Positions 1 to 7,698 of a DNA stretch of 64,000 bases are shown piece after piece; within the stretch, counting starts at the first letter, position 1; each line of letters starts with the position of its first letter. Position numbers and translations under genes: made by a program. Below the pieces are notes generated by a model. The model did not search any database and was not told the DNA's origin. It saw nothing but the letters and a program-made list of their open reading frames with translations. The DNA is from Planosporangium thailandense (GTDB taxonomy: Bacteria; Actinomycetota; Actinomycetes; Mycobacteriales; Micromonosporaceae): the NCBI RefSeq assembly GCF_011947195.1, contig NZ_JAATVY010000002.1, positions 482,668-546,667 of the forward strand, written 5' to 3'.

Positions 1-197
1 ACAAGGTCAAGCACTGGGTCACGGACAGCGTCGGCTTCGCCGGCCCGGAGGCCCGCTACGCCATCGCGATCATGTTCGACCAGCCGCCGGGCGGCACCCT
101 GGACGCGGGCGTGCACACCGCCAGCGACGTCATCGCGACGGCGCTCGGGGCGAAGACGCCCGCCGACGTGACCGTGCCGAGCGCCGCTACCCGTTGA
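1..197 (+). CDS. C-terminal end of a serine hydrolase, beta-lactamase-like (partial)
   Basis: The reading frame that starts at base 3 is open to a TGA at 195-197 and gives the last 64 residues of a protein cut by the window edge. The stretch YAIAIMFDQPPGG, followed by a helix (ASDVIATALGA), resembles the last strand and helix of class A beta-lactamase-like serine hydrolases. The catalytic SxxK and KTG motifs would lie outside the window, so the assignment rests on this short tail and is tentative. It converges on the transketolase gene and overlaps its 3' end by 11 bp. Confidence 0.4.
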   Translation, partial: KVKHWVTDSVGFAGPEARYAIAIMFDQPPGGTLDAGVHTASDVIATALGAKTPADVTVPSAATR

Positions 198-1065
198 CGA
201 ACCCGCCGATCCGGCTCCGCAGCGATGCCGGATCAAGCCCATGCCACCGGTCGTGATCGGCCGGAGAACCGTACCGCCGTACCTCCGCGCGGCCCACCCC
301 GAGGCTCAGCAGGCGGTGGGGTACGTCCGACAGCGCCGCGGCCACCAGTCGGGCCGACGTCCCGGCGAGGTACGGCTCGACGAGTACGACCCGGTCGCCG
401 GCGATCGCGCGCAGACCGGCCGCGTCGAACGGGCGCGGAGTGTGCGTGTACGCCACGGTCACGTCCAGCCCGCGCGTGGCGGCCAGGACGGGATCGAGCA
501 TCGGGCCGACCGCGACCACCGTCGCCCGCGCGCCCCGCCGCAACACCCGCAGGGTCCCGGCGTCCGGGTAGGCGTCGGCGTTCGCCCGGCCGGACAGCCG
601 CGCGTACACCGGGTCGTCGTGCCGCGCGGCCGTGCGCAGCAGGACCGCCGCCTCGTCCGGGTGGCCGGGCACGTGGACCGTCCAGCCGCCGTTCAGCGTG
701 TCGATCAGCGCGACGTCGCCCGGTGACTGGTGGGTGCGCCCCTCGGCCGAGGCGTCGTACGAGCCGCCGATGCTGACCAGCACCGCCCCGACGCCCTGGT
801 GGTCGAGGTCGAGTTTGATCTGCTCGTACGCCCGGTCGATCAGGAACGGCGCGTACGAGTGCACGTACGGGCGGAGTCCCGTCAGCGCCAGTCCGCCCGC
901 GACGCCGAGCATCAACTGCTCGCGGATCCCGACGTTGACCACCCGGTCCGGGTGTCGCCGCACGGCCGGGGCGAAGCCGTCGACGGAGATGTCCGCGAGG
1001 ACCACCGCGGTACGCGGGTCGTCGTCGAGCAGCGCGGTCGTGGTGTCGATGAAGGTTTCACGCAT
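187..1065 (-). CDS. Transketolase C-terminal (pyrimidine-binding) subunit of a split transketolase
   Basis: This 292-residue protein carries the transketolase Pyr domain and C-terminal domain. It contains the NVGIREQLMLGVAGGLAL segment, whose E-Q pair in this family activates thiamine diphosphate, and VSIGGSYDASAEGRTHQSPGD, the usual substrate and cofactor loop. Together with the upstream gene it forms one enzyme that moves two-carbon units between sugar phosphates in the pentose phosphate pathway. The ATG at 1065 is preceded by AGGAG, which overlaps the TAG stop of the upstream subunit (8 bp gap), so the two are probably translationally coupled. Confidence 0.9.
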   Translation of the reverse strand: MRETFIDTTTALLDDDPRTAVVLADISVDGFAPAVRRHPDRVVNVGIREQLMLGVAGGLALTGLRPYVHSYAPFLIDRAYEQIKLDLDHQGVGAVLVSIGGSYDASAEGRTHQSPGDVALIDTLNGGWTVHVPGHPDEAAVLLRTAARHDDPVYARLSGRANADAYPDAGTLRVLRRGARATVVAVGPMLDPVLAATRGLDVTVAYTHTPRPFDAAGLRAIAGDRVVLVEPYLAGTSARLVAAALSDVPHRLLSLGVGRAEVRRYGSPADHDRWHGLDPASLRSRIGGFVNG

Positions 1066-1073
1066 GGTCGCTC

Positions 1074-1769
1074 CTAGGAGAACTTGGGCTCGACGCGGGC
1101 CACGACGACGTGCGGCCGGTCGGGCGATCGGGTGAGCAGGCCGCGGGCGATGTCGTCGTGGTCGCGACCGTCGACCTCCGCCGTGGTCCAGCCGTTGACG
1201 GCGAAGCGGGCGGCGATCCCACCCGGCCAGCCGTGCGTCGCCGAGCGGTTGTCGATCACGATCGCGGTAAGGCTGGCCAGGCCGGTCGCCCCGGCGTACG
1301 CGATCGCCTCGTGGTTGGAGCCCTCGTCCAGCTCCGCGTCGCCGACCAGGACGTAGACGTGCGGCGCGGTGCGGCCCTGGGCGCGAAGGCCCAGGGCGGT
1401 GCCGACGCCGAGCCCCAGGCCGTGTCCGAGCGAACCGGCGCTGATCTCCACGCCGGGTACGAGGTTGCGGTCGGGGTGGTGGCCGAGCCGGCTGCCGGGG
1501 CCGGCGAGATCATCGAGCCAGTCGGCGGGGAAGAACCCCTTCGTGGCCAGTACGGCGTAGTACGCGGCGGGACCGTGCCCTTTGGACAGCAGGAACCGGT
1601 CCCGGTCGGGGTCGTCCGGCCGCGCCGGATCGACCCGCAGGATGCGGTCGTAGAGCACCCAGAGCACGTCGAGGGTGGACAGCGCGGCCGGCGCGTGCTT
1701 CTCGTCCCCGGTCAGTCGGTACAGCGCCGCCATCAGTTCGGCGGGGCGGGTGGTCGTTGCCAAAGTCAT
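1074..1769 (-). CDS. Transketolase N-terminal (thiamine diphosphate-binding) subunit
   Basis: This is the PP domain of a split transketolase, about 231 residues. Visible are LSKGHGPAAYY (phosphate and substrate loop), the GSLGHGLGLGVG segment, and GDAELDEGSNHEA followed by IDN, the thiamine diphosphate/Mg motif. I chose ATG 1769 over the longer start at 1784. The longer start abuts the operator, whereas 1769 lies about 6 bases beyond a -10-like CAGCCT, as expected for a leaderless mRNA. The gene is first in a two-gene operon with the C-terminal subunit and diverges from soxR. SoxR control of this operon is inferred from the intergenic operator. Confidence 0.88.
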   Translation of the reverse strand: MTLATTTRPAELMAALYRLTGDEKHAPAALSTLDVLWVLYDRILRVDPARPDDPDRDRFLLSKGHGPAAYYAVLATKGFFPADWLDDLAGPGSRLGHHPDRNLVPGVEISAGSLGHGLGLGVGTALGLRAQGRTAPHVYVLVGDAELDEGSNHEAIAYAGATGLASLTAIVIDNRSATHGWPGGIAARFAVNGWTTAEVDGRDHDDIARGLLTRSPDRPHVVVARVEPKFS

Positions 1770-1775
1770 TTGCCT

Positions 1776-1806
1776 AGGCTGCAAGTTGAAGTGAACTTCA
1801 ACTCAA
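1776..1806 (-). promoter_or_regulatory. SoxR/MerR-type operator and promoter between soxR and the transketolase operon
   Basis: The gap holds a perfect inverted repeat, GTTGAAGT-GA-ACTTCAAC, at 1785-1802. On the minus strand it sits between TTGAGT (1806-1801) and CAGCCT (1781-1776), separated by 19 bp. An over-long spacer with the operator inside it is the hallmark of MerR-family activated promoters. The arrangement points to redox activation of the transketolase operon by the divergent SoxR, and probably to autoregulation. Confidence 0.7.
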
Positions 1807-1814
1807 GGACTGTG

Positions 1815-2255
1815 ATGCAGAACGCGCTCACCATCGGCGAACTGTCCGCCCGCAGCGGCGTGGCCCCGTCCGCGCTGCGGTACTACGAGCGCCTGGGCCT
1901 GATCTGGTCCAGCCGTACCGGAGGCAACCAGCGCCGCTACGAGCGGGCGATGCTGAGACGCGTCGCGTTCATCCGGGTGTCGGCGCAGGTCGGCATCCCC
2001 CTTGAGGAGATCAGGGCGGCGCTGGCCTCGTTGGGCGACGGGCGAACCCCGACCAAGGCCGACTGGACGCGGCTGTCGCGCGCCTGGCGCAGCCGGCTTG
2101 ACGAGCGGATCGCGCTCCTGGAGAAGGTGCGCGACCAGCTCGACGACTGCATCGGATGCGGCTGCCTGTCGCTGAAGTCGTGCGGGCTCTACAACCGCGA
2201 CGACGAGCTGGCCAGCAAGGGGCCCGGCCCGGTCAAACTGCTGCGTCGGGATTGA
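1815..2255 (+). CDS. soxR: SoxR, [2Fe-2S] redox-sensing MerR-family activator
   Basis: This 146-residue MerR-family protein has an N-terminal winged helix (LTIGELSARSGVAPSALRYYE), a dimerisation helix and the SoxR cluster loop CIGCGCLSLKSC, which is the C-x2-C-x-C-x5-C ligand set of the [2Fe-2S] sensor. SoxR proteins respond to redox-cycling compounds and superoxide. The start is ATG 1815, directly after the intergenic operator. The 3' end overlaps the convergent quinone reductase gene by 23 bp, a function also common in actinobacterial SoxR regulons. The long upstream extension of the same frame is a shadow of the transketolase gene. Confidence 0.93.
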   Translation: MQNALTIGELSARSGVAPSALRYYERLGLIWSSRTGGNQRRYERAMLRRVAFIRVSAQVGIPLEEIRAALASLGDGRTPTKADWTRLSRAWRSRLDERIALLEKVRDQLDDCIGCGCLSLKSCGLYNRDDELASKGPGPVKLLRRD

Positions 2256-3207
2256 CCAGCACGATCTTGCCGAAGTGCTCGCTCGACTCCAGAATCCGGT
2301 GCGCCTCGCCGGCCTGCGGCATCGGTACCGTCCGGTAGACGATCGGGCGGATCCGGCCGTCCTCGACCAGGGGCCACACCCCGTCGCGTACGCCCCGGAC
2401 GATCGCGGCCTTCTCCGCCAGCGGCCGGGTCCGCAGGGTCGTGGCCGCCACGAGACCCCGCTTGGCGAGCAGCAGGCCGACGTCCAGGTCGCCCGTACGG
2501 CCGCCCTGCGTCGCGATGATCATTAATCGGCCGCCGGTGGCGAGCGTCCTGACGTTCTTCGGCAGGTACGGCCCGCCCATGATGTCGAGTACGACGTTGA
2601 CCTGGTTCTTCAGCAGATCGGCGAAGTCCTGCGTCGTGTAGTCGATCGTGACGTCGGCGCCCAGGTCGGCAAGCTTGTCGTGCTTGGCCGCCCGGGCCGT
2701 CGTGACGACCTTCGCGCCCAGCGCCTTGGCGTACTGGACGGCGAACGTGCCGATACCGCTGCCGCCGCCGTGGACCAGGAACGTCTCCCCGGCACGCAGC
2801 TTCGCCAGGTCCGTCACGTTGGACCAGACGGTGCACGAGACCTCGGGCAGCGCCGCCGCCTCGGTGAGGCTGACCGAACGCGGCTTCGGCAGTACCTGGC
2901 TCGCCGGGACGGCGACCTTCTGCGCGTACCCGCCGCCACCGAGCAGGGCGCACACCTCGTCGCCCGGCTGCCAGCCCTCGACCCCCTCGGTGATCCGCTC
3001 GATCACGCCGGAGCACTCCAACCCCGGATAGGGTGGGGCACCGGGCGGCGGCGGGTAGAAGCCCTGGCGCTGCAACACGTCCGCGCGGTTGACCGCCGTC
3101 GCGGTCACGTTGATCACCACTTCGCCCGGCTGCGGCTCGGGATCGGGTACCTCGGTCCACTCCAGGACGTCGGGACCTCCCGGCTCACGGATCGTCACCG
3201 CGTACAC
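2233..3207 (-). CDS. NAD(P)H:quinone oxidoreductase, zinc-free MDR family (PIG3-like)
   Basis: This medium-chain dehydrogenase/reductase of about 324 residues begins with the family-typical sequence YAVTIREPGGPDVLEW. It has the NRADVLQRQGFYPPPPG substrate loop and the Rossmann motif HGGGSGIGTFAVQYAKALGA. The catalytic zinc ligands of alcohol dehydrogenases are absent, as expected for quinone reductases of this group. GTG 3207 is chosen because homologues start at this position; the upstream in-frame extension looks non-coding. It probably reduces quinones with NAD(P)H and sits convergent with soxR. I see no SoxR-type repeat at its own 5' end. Confidence 0.9.
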   Translation of the reverse strand: MYAVTIREPGGPDVLEWTEVPDPEPQPGEVVINVTATAVNRADVLQRQGFYPPPPGAPPYPGLECSGVIERITEGVEGWQPGDEVCALLGGGGYAQKVAVPASQVLPKPRSVSLTEAAALPEVSCTVWSNVTDLAKLRAGETFLVHGGGSGIGTFAVQYAKALGAKVVTTARAAKHDKLADLGADVTIDYTTQDFADLLKNQVNVVLDIMGGPYLPKNVRTLATGGRLMIIATQGGRTGDLDVGLLLAKRGLVAATTLRTRPLAEKAAIVRGVRDGVWPLVEDGRIRPIVYRTVPMPQAGEAHRILESSEHFGKIVLVNPDAAV

Positions 3208-3259
3208 GTTGTCTGACGTTAGTCGGTGGGCGGGATCCGCCGCTGAGGAGGGTACGCGA

Positions 3260-4024
3260 TCATGCTTCCGCCGTGGTCGCATCGTCGGGCGCCTCCGCCG
3301 CGTCGACATCGGGCCGCCTGCGCAGCGCCAGAGTGAGGAGAACGCTGCCGCCGACCATCGTGAACAATCCCAACAGGACGGCGAGGACGGTACCGACAGA
3401 GCTGCCGGCCGGGGGTTTCGTGGTGGCGCCGGCGATCCCGGAGCCGCCCGCGTCGCTCGGCTCCTCGCTGGGCAGCGGGTCCGTGCTCGCCGGGGCGGAA
3501 GCGCTCGGACTCGGCGTCGCGGTCGGGGTCACCGACGGGCCCGGGTGCACGCTCGTGGCTGGGGCGATGGTCGCGGGTACCGGGCTTGGAGCGGTCGGCG
3601 GCGGGCTGGGGACCGGGGCGGGCGTGCCCGATCCGGTGACGGTGAACTGCGCCTGGGCGGTGTCGGTGTCCTGCGTGCCCGCGACGGTGTGCGGACCCGG
3701 TGAGTCGAGCCCTTTCGGCGGGGTGAAGGTCAGGGTGGCCGCGCAGTAGGTCCCGGCGGGATTGGGCCGACCCGGCCCCTGAAGCCGCTGACCGTCCCAC
3801 GTGAACGTGACCTCCGCACCGCACCCGCCGTTGGGGCCCTTACGTCCCAGCGGCACGTAGCGGTACGTGGCGGTGATGGTCGTCGTGCTCGGACCCGAGC
3901 TCGGGGACAGTGTCAGGGAGACCAACACCGAGCGCGCCGACGCCTGCCACGGATCCGCAACGGTCGCAGCCACCGCGGCGACAGCCGCCGCCACGGTGAT
4001 CGCGATCCGCCGAGGAATTCGCAC
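3260..4024 (-). CDS. Secreted, membrane-anchored Ig-like domain protein with Pro/Ser/Thr stalk
   Basis: About 254 residues. An N-terminal signal helix (IAITVAAAVAAVAATVA) is followed by a beta-rich domain (about residues 35-125) with paired cysteines (GGCGAEVTF, GTYCAATLTF). A long Pro/Ser/Thr/Ala linker follows, then one C-terminal transmembrane helix (VGTVLAVLLGLFTMVGGSVLLTLAL) and a positive RRRP tail. The topology is an extracellular domain on a stalk; no LPxTG sortase signal is visible. The GTG start at 4024 places the signal peptide correctly. No function is recognised. Confidence 0.7.
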   Translation of the reverse strand: MRIPRRIAITVAAAVAAVAATVADPWQASARSVLVSLTLSPSSGPSTTTITATYRYVPLGRKGPNGGCGAEVTFTWDGQRLQGPGRPNPAGTYCAATLTFTPPKGLDSPGPHTVAGTQDTDTAQAQFTVTGSGTPAPVPSPPPTAPSPVPATIAPATSVHPGPSVTPTATPSPSASAPASTDPLPSEEPSDAGGSGIAGATTKPPAGSSVGTVLAVLLGLFTMVGGSVLLTLALRRRPDVDAAEAPDDATTAEA

Positions 4025-4336
4025 TCGGCAATGATTACCTGGCCGTGCGGGTGCTGTCACCTGCGCGTACGGGTGACGGGACGGCGTGCCGATCCCGTAC
4101 AGGTCCGGTCGGAACGGTGCCGCAGGACAGGGCCTGCCGGGCGTCGCGTGGGCGGCGTGCTCGCGGAAGCGCAGTCGTGCGGTCGGCCGGGAGATTCTCG
4201 TGCGTTCGGGTACCGCTGCCCGTCTGTCAGGTCGCTTGCTTGAAGTGATCAAGCGAGGCGACAATGCGCATGCATCGATGTTGATCACCCCGGTTCTTCG
4301 GCGTTCGCCGACTCATTCGCATCGGTTAGGAACAAC

Positions 4337-5557
4337 ATGCGTAACCGCCTCTTTTCCGCCTTCGCGGCCGCGGCGCTGGCCACGGCGGCGGTCCTGGTCG
4401 CGACGGCCGGCCCCGCCGGTGCCGGCGCATCGGCTCCGCGGCCGGCGAGCCGGATTCAGGCTTCCTCCTGCCCAAATACGCCGGCCACGCCTTTCCGGGC
4501 ACCGCGGACGATGAAAGCCGACTTCAACGGTGACGGGTTGGATGACGTCGGGCTGTTCTACGACTACGGCAACGGTCACGTGGCGCTGTTCACGATGACC
4601 GGCCACGGCTGCAACTCGTTCGACCCGCCGGTGCTGCGCTGGGACGCCCCGCACTGGGGCGGCGGTACGAAGTTCGTCGTCGCGGGCGACTTCAGCGGTG
4701 ACGGAACCTCGGACATCGCGCTGTTCTACGACTACGGCAACGGTCACGTCGCGGTGTTCACCCTGTATGCCGACATCAACCGCGACGGGGGCCTCTCCGG
4801 CCCGACGCTCGGCTGGGACGCCCCGCACTGGGGCAGCGGTACGAAGTTCGTGCGTTCCGGCAACTTCACCGGGTACTTCCAGGACGACCTCGCCCTCTTC
4901 TACGACTACGGCAACGGTCACGTCGCGGTGTTCACGCTGTACGCCAAAATCGTTGGTGGCTTCGGCTCCCTTCGGCTGTGGTGGGACGCCCCGCACTGGG
5001 GCGTCGGCACCAAGTTCGTTGACATGGGCAACTTCAACGGTGTTAGCCCGTTCGCTGACACCATGGCGATGTTCTACGACTACGGCAACGGACATGTCGC
5101 GGTGTTCACCCTGACCATCTCCGACACCCCATCCGGCGAGGGCCCCTATATGCGGCTGTCCCTCAGATGGGACGCCCCGCACTGGGGTAACGGAACGAGG
5201 TTCGTCAACGCCGGTGACTTCAACGGTGACGGAATCGCGGACGTCTCGCTGGTCTACGACTACGGCCACGGGCATGTCGCGCTGTTCACGCTGAGCGGCA
5301 CCTTCAACGGTGGCTCCTTCCCGGGCGCGGTGCGTCGCTGGGACGCGCCCCACTGGGGCGGCGGCACGAAGTTCGTCACCACGGGCGACTACAGCGGTGA
5401 CAGAATCGCCGATTTCTCGCTGTTCTACGACTACGGCAACGGTCATGTCGGACTGTTGTCGCTGACCGCCAACTCCAGCCGTGACGGTGGTTTCTCCGGT
5501 CCGGTGACCGGCTGGAACGCTCTGCACTGGGGCAGCGGCACCAAGGTGATCATCTGA
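4337..5557 (+). CDS. Secreted six-repeat beta-propeller-like protein (FG-GAP/VCBS type)
   Basis: This 406-residue protein has a clear signal peptide (residues 1-30, cleavage near AGPAGAGA). The ATG at 4337 is preceded by AGGAA. The mature part is six tandem units of about 55-60 residues, each with D-F-x-G-D-G-like calcium loops, a YDYGNGHVAVFTL strand and a WDAPHWGxGTKFV closure. The final unit has WNALHWG. The repeat logic matches FG-GAP/VCBS propellers such as integrin heads and secreted lectin-like proteins, but the YDYGNGHV/WDAPHWG signature is unusually invariant. It is probably extracellular and calcium-binding; the ligand is unknown. It is monocistronic and followed by a hairpin. Confidence 0.85.
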   Translation: MRNRLFSAFAAAALATAAVLVATAGPAGAGASAPRPASRIQASSCPNTPATPFRAPRTMKADFNGDGLDDVGLFYDYGNGHVALFTMTGHGCNSFDPPVLRWDAPHWGGGTKFVVAGDFSGDGTSDIALFYDYGNGHVAVFTLYADINRDGGLSGPTLGWDAPHWGSGTKFVRSGNFTGYFQDDLALFYDYGNGHVAVFTLYAKIVGGFGSLRLWWDAPHWGVGTKFVDMGNFNGVSPFADTMAMFYDYGNGHVAVFTLTISDTPSGEGPYMRLSLRWDAPHWGNGTRFVNAGDFNGDGIADVSLVYDYGHGHVALFTLSGTFNGGSFPGAVRRWDAPHWGGGTKFVTTGDYSGDRIADFSLFYDYGNGHVGLLSLTANSSRDGGFSGPVTGWNALHWGSGTKVII

Positions 5558-5587
5558 CGGCGGGTACGCGCCGTACCTGATCGCAAG

Positions 5588-5615
5588 GCGGGCCGGTCGA
5601 TCGCGATCGGCCCGC
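5588..5615 (+). terminator. Probable terminator hairpin after the six-repeat secreted protein
   Basis: GCGGGCCG at 5588-5595 pairs with CGGCCCGC at 5608-5615 around a self-complementary GATCGCGATC loop. There is no U-run, as is common in high-GC actinobacteria. It lies 30 bp after the stop codon at 5557. Confidence 0.45.
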
Positions 5616-5696
5616 CGCCCCCTCCTGCCGGCCCCCTTATGAGGGCCGGACCGGAATGCGGGCCCCGCAGGACCCCGCCGGCCTGCGGGCGGTCCG

Positions 5697-5830
5697 GTGG
5701 CCGAGGTGGCACGTACGCTGGGCCACAGTGTGGCCGTTCTGATCAAGATCCGCGCCAACGGTGTTTGCGGGGAAGAGCACAGATCATGAACGGACGGATC
5801 GAGTCGGCTTTGGGGGCTGCCGGTGAGGAT
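5697..5830 (+). pseudogene. Tyrosine integrase C-terminal relic (copy 1)
   Basis: The translation reads EVARTLGHSVAVLIKI and then runs into a stop. The next piece, MNGRIESALGA, continues in another frame from 5786. This is the last 45 or so residues of an actinobacterial integrase of the type (EVARRLGHSV..Y..DGxxxxMNxRIxxAL) also present at 7240-7514 and 10960-11476. The catalytic LGHS histidine survives, but the tyrosine position reads IRAN and the frame is broken. It lies about 80 bp before the tRNA-Ser gene, the distance usual between an integrase stop codon and its attachment core. The rest of the gap from 5616 to 5911 shows nothing else. Confidence 0.6.
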
Positions 5831-5911
5831 GGCACACTAAGCACGGCTGCGGACCAGTCACGGACCGGGGACGAGGAATCGGATCATTGTCCGGGGCGAA
5901 ACCGCGGCGTT

Positions 5912-6001
5912 GGAGGGCTCGCCTAGTGGCCGATGGCGGCGGTCTTGAAAACCGCTAGGGCGGTATCCCCGTCCTCGTGGGTTCGAATCCCACGCCCTCC
6001 G
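5912..6001 (+). tRNA. tRNA-Ser (anticodon UGA)
   Basis: This is a 90-nt class II tRNA. The acceptor stem GGAGGGC (5912-5918) pairs with GCCCTCC (5994-6000), with discriminator G at 6001. The anticodon loop CTTGAAA gives UGA. There is a long variable arm and the T-loop GGTTCGAATCC. CCA is not encoded. Its 3' 59 bases plus three downstream bases are duplicated at 8901-8962, which marks it as an integration site. Confidence 0.97.
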
Positions 6002-6004
6002 CTC
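5943..6004 (+). repeat. attachment-site copy within tRNA-Ser (left end of integrated segment)
   Basis: This 62-bp stretch, from the anticodon loop to just past the tRNA end, recurs at 8901-8962 with 59 of 62 identical positions, in the same orientation. Direct duplication of a tRNA 3' half is the classic footprint of tyrosine-integrase insertion. The intact tRNA here is the reconstituted left junction. Confidence 0.85.
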
Positions 6005-6105
6005 CACCTGCGCCGGAAGAGTCTCTTGGCAGTGCGAGCCTGTCCCGTGCCCAGGTTCCGGCCACCCGGGGAAAGTCTGGCCAAGTCCAGCAAAGTACGG
6101 CTTGT

Positions 6106-6125
6106 TGTGGGCACACGGTGGGCAC
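6106..6125 (+). repeat. 20-bp repeat near the left end of the tRNA-Ser element (partner at 8810-8829)
   Basis: TGTGGGC followed by GGTGGGCAC here matches 8810-8829 at 18 of 20 positions. The two copies lie about 100 bp inside the left attachment copy and about 70 bp inside the right one. They could be integrase arm-type binding sites, by position only. Confidence 0.5.
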
Positions 6126-6208
6126 CGCGATCATGATGCCTACGCGGCAAAGCCGGCACCGCGACGGTTACGTACGATCGGATTTCGCGTCGGGGGAGGC
6201 GGGTGGCG

Positions 6209-6682
6209 ATGAAAGCGGACCAGGTGGTGTCACTGCTTCACGCCCTACACGATCGTGGTCTGCGGGCGTGGGTAGCTGGCGGATGGGCGGTAGACGCAGT
6301 TGCGGGCAGGCAGAGTCGTCCGCATCGGGACCTCGATCTCGCTATTGACGCTGGCCAGCTCAGCTTGGCGCGCGCCGTGCTCGCTGATCTGGGCTTCGCG
6401 CTAACGGTGGACTGGCTTCCGGTACGTGCGGAGCTGACCGCCGCGGATGGCCGCAAGGTCGACATCCACCCGGTGAACTTCGCCGCCGACGGTAGCGGAA
6501 CCCAAGCAGGCCTTGACGGCATGACCTTCTTCTACGCTGCTGACGGGTTCGATGAGGGGCGCATCGCGGGGGAGCGGGTCCCCTGCCTGTCCGTCACCCA
6601 ACAGCTCCGGTTCCGGCAGGGCTACGAGCTGCGCGACACCGATCACCACGACCTGGCTCTTTTACGCCAGCATGACCGGTAG
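6209..6682 (+). CDS. Nucleotidyltransferase of the LinB/ANT(2'')-like family
   Basis: About 157 residues. The core is WVAGGWAVDAVAGRQSRPHRDLDLAID, the GG-x-D-x-x-x-G-x-x-x-R-x-H-x-D-L-D signature of minimal nucleotidyltransferases that adenylylate lincosamides or aminoglycosides. A third acidic residue is likely in KVDIHPVNF. ATG 6209 is preferred over GTG 6203 because of the spacing from GGGGGAGG. The gene lies inside the tRNA-Ser-bounded segment, so it is probable mobile cargo. Resistance activity is inference: many family members have other or unknown substrates. Confidence 0.8.
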   Translation: MKADQVVSLLHALHDRGLRAWVAGGWAVDAVAGRQSRPHRDLDLAIDAGQLSLARAVLADLGFALTVDWLPVRAELTAADGRKVDIHPVNFAADGSGTQAGLDGMTFFYAADGFDEGRIAGERVPCLSVTQQLRFRQGYELRDTDHHDLALLRQHDR

Positions 6683-6862
6683 CGACCGAGACCGAAATCC
6701 GCGACCTGCGGATTAAGAGGACTGCCGTCCGATCATAGCCAGACCGTGTGGCCTCGGGTGGGCTTGCCGCGCCGTCGTGCTGGCGGTGCTCATCGTTCGC
6801 AGGGTTGGCGTCGCGTAGGGGTCAGGACTGAAATCACGAGACGAGTAGGCCGGCACATCGGG

Positions 6863-7123
6863 TTACCAGGGCCAGACGCGTTCGACGAGCCAGATACAAC
6901 CCAGAACCAGGGCGACCAGGACCCTGAGTCGTGATTCCTCGTCCGGCTGCCTCAACCAACGCCAACGTGGCACTCGCGCCATTCCCCGGCTCGTCCGGAC
7001 CGAAGTGCGCACGAAACGCTCGGTCAGGTTCTTGAAGTCCGTAGCGAGTACCAGTCCGACAGCCAGGTACGCGCCGCCGAACACCAAGGTGGCTAACGAC
7101 CGACCGACGCTCTCCCCCGACAC
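6863..7123 (-). CDS. Small two-helix membrane protein, function unknown
   Basis: This 86-residue frame starts at GTG 7123 after GGAGG with a 6-nt spacer. Two hydrophobic helices (LATLVFGGAYLAVGLVLA and LRVLVALVLGCIWLVERV) flank a basic, Trp/Arg-rich loop. No family is recognised. It is the only plausible gene between the nucleotidyltransferase and the integrase relic, and its 5' neighbour sequence is integrase debris. Confidence 0.55.
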   Translation of the reverse strand: MSGESVGRSLATLVFGGAYLAVGLVLATDFKNLTERFVRTSVRTSRGMARVPRWRWLRQPDEESRLRVLVALVLGCIWLVERVWPW

Positions 7124-7239
7124 CCGCTTCCTCCAACCTCGCCGGCGCTGGAGGAACACGTTAGTCGATCTCTCGCCGGAGGCGGCGCTCGCTGCAGCGG
7201 CCGATCGCCGGAAGTCCGACGGCGGGTGCCCATGCTCTT

Positions 7240-7514
7240 GGCGGGACTTTCCTGACACGGAGTACGGGAAGGTGTGGCGGATGGCCCGAGAGAAGGCGTT
7301 GACGCCGGCGCAACAGGCGTCGCCGCTGGCTCGCCGACCCTACGAGCTTCGGCACGCCGCGGCGTCGCTGTGGCTGAACTCGGGGATTCCCGCCACCGAG
7401 GTCGCTCGGCGCCTGGGCCACAGCGTGACCGTGCTGCTGCGGGGGTACGCGAACTGCATCGATGGGCAGCAGGCCACGATGAACGGCCGGATCGACGGAG
7501 TCCTGGGTGGCTAG
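7240..7514 (+). pseudogene. Tyrosine integrase C-terminal relic (copy 2)
   Basis: The frame carries about 90 residues of an integrase catalytic domain: YGKVWRMAREKALTPAQ, YELRHAAASLWLNSGIPATE (the HxxR-box region), VARRLGHS, the tyrosine segment GYANCIDGQQ, and a normal C-terminal tail MNGRIDGVLGG. The first catalytic arginine and all N-terminal domains are missing. Sequence before about 7240 is unrelated, so this is a truncated remnant, not a gene. It lies inside the tRNA-Ser-bounded segment. Confidence 0.8.
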
Positions 7515-7637
7515 GCCGTCTTTCACGAGCAGCGACGTCGCCGACCGCAGATTCGTGGAGCACGCCGAACCCGGTGATGAACGGCTGGGCCCTAGCGCGA
7601 GTCGGACCATCGCCGACAGTGAAACTTGTACTGGCGG

Positions 7638-7676
7638 GTTGATACAAGCGCTGAATCCTGCTTACCTTGTATCAAC
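7638..7676 (+). promoter_or_regulatory. Promoter with GntR (YtrA-type) operator
   Basis: A perfect 11-bp inverted repeat, GTTGATACAAG (7638-7648) and CTTGTATCAAC (7666-7676), overlaps a promoter with -35 TTGATA (7639-7644), an 18-bp spacer and -10 TACCTT (7663-7668). Covering both elements fits repression. The obvious repressor is the GntR protein encoded by the second gene of the operon (8424-8804). Confidence 0.75.
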
Positions 7677-7698
7677 ATCTCGACACAAGGAGCGGGTA

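Noticed and set aside
4500..5540. Regularly spaced DNA repeats that could suggest a CRISPR array
   Set aside because: The repeats are translated protein repeats in one long frame, too long and variable, with no spacer structure.
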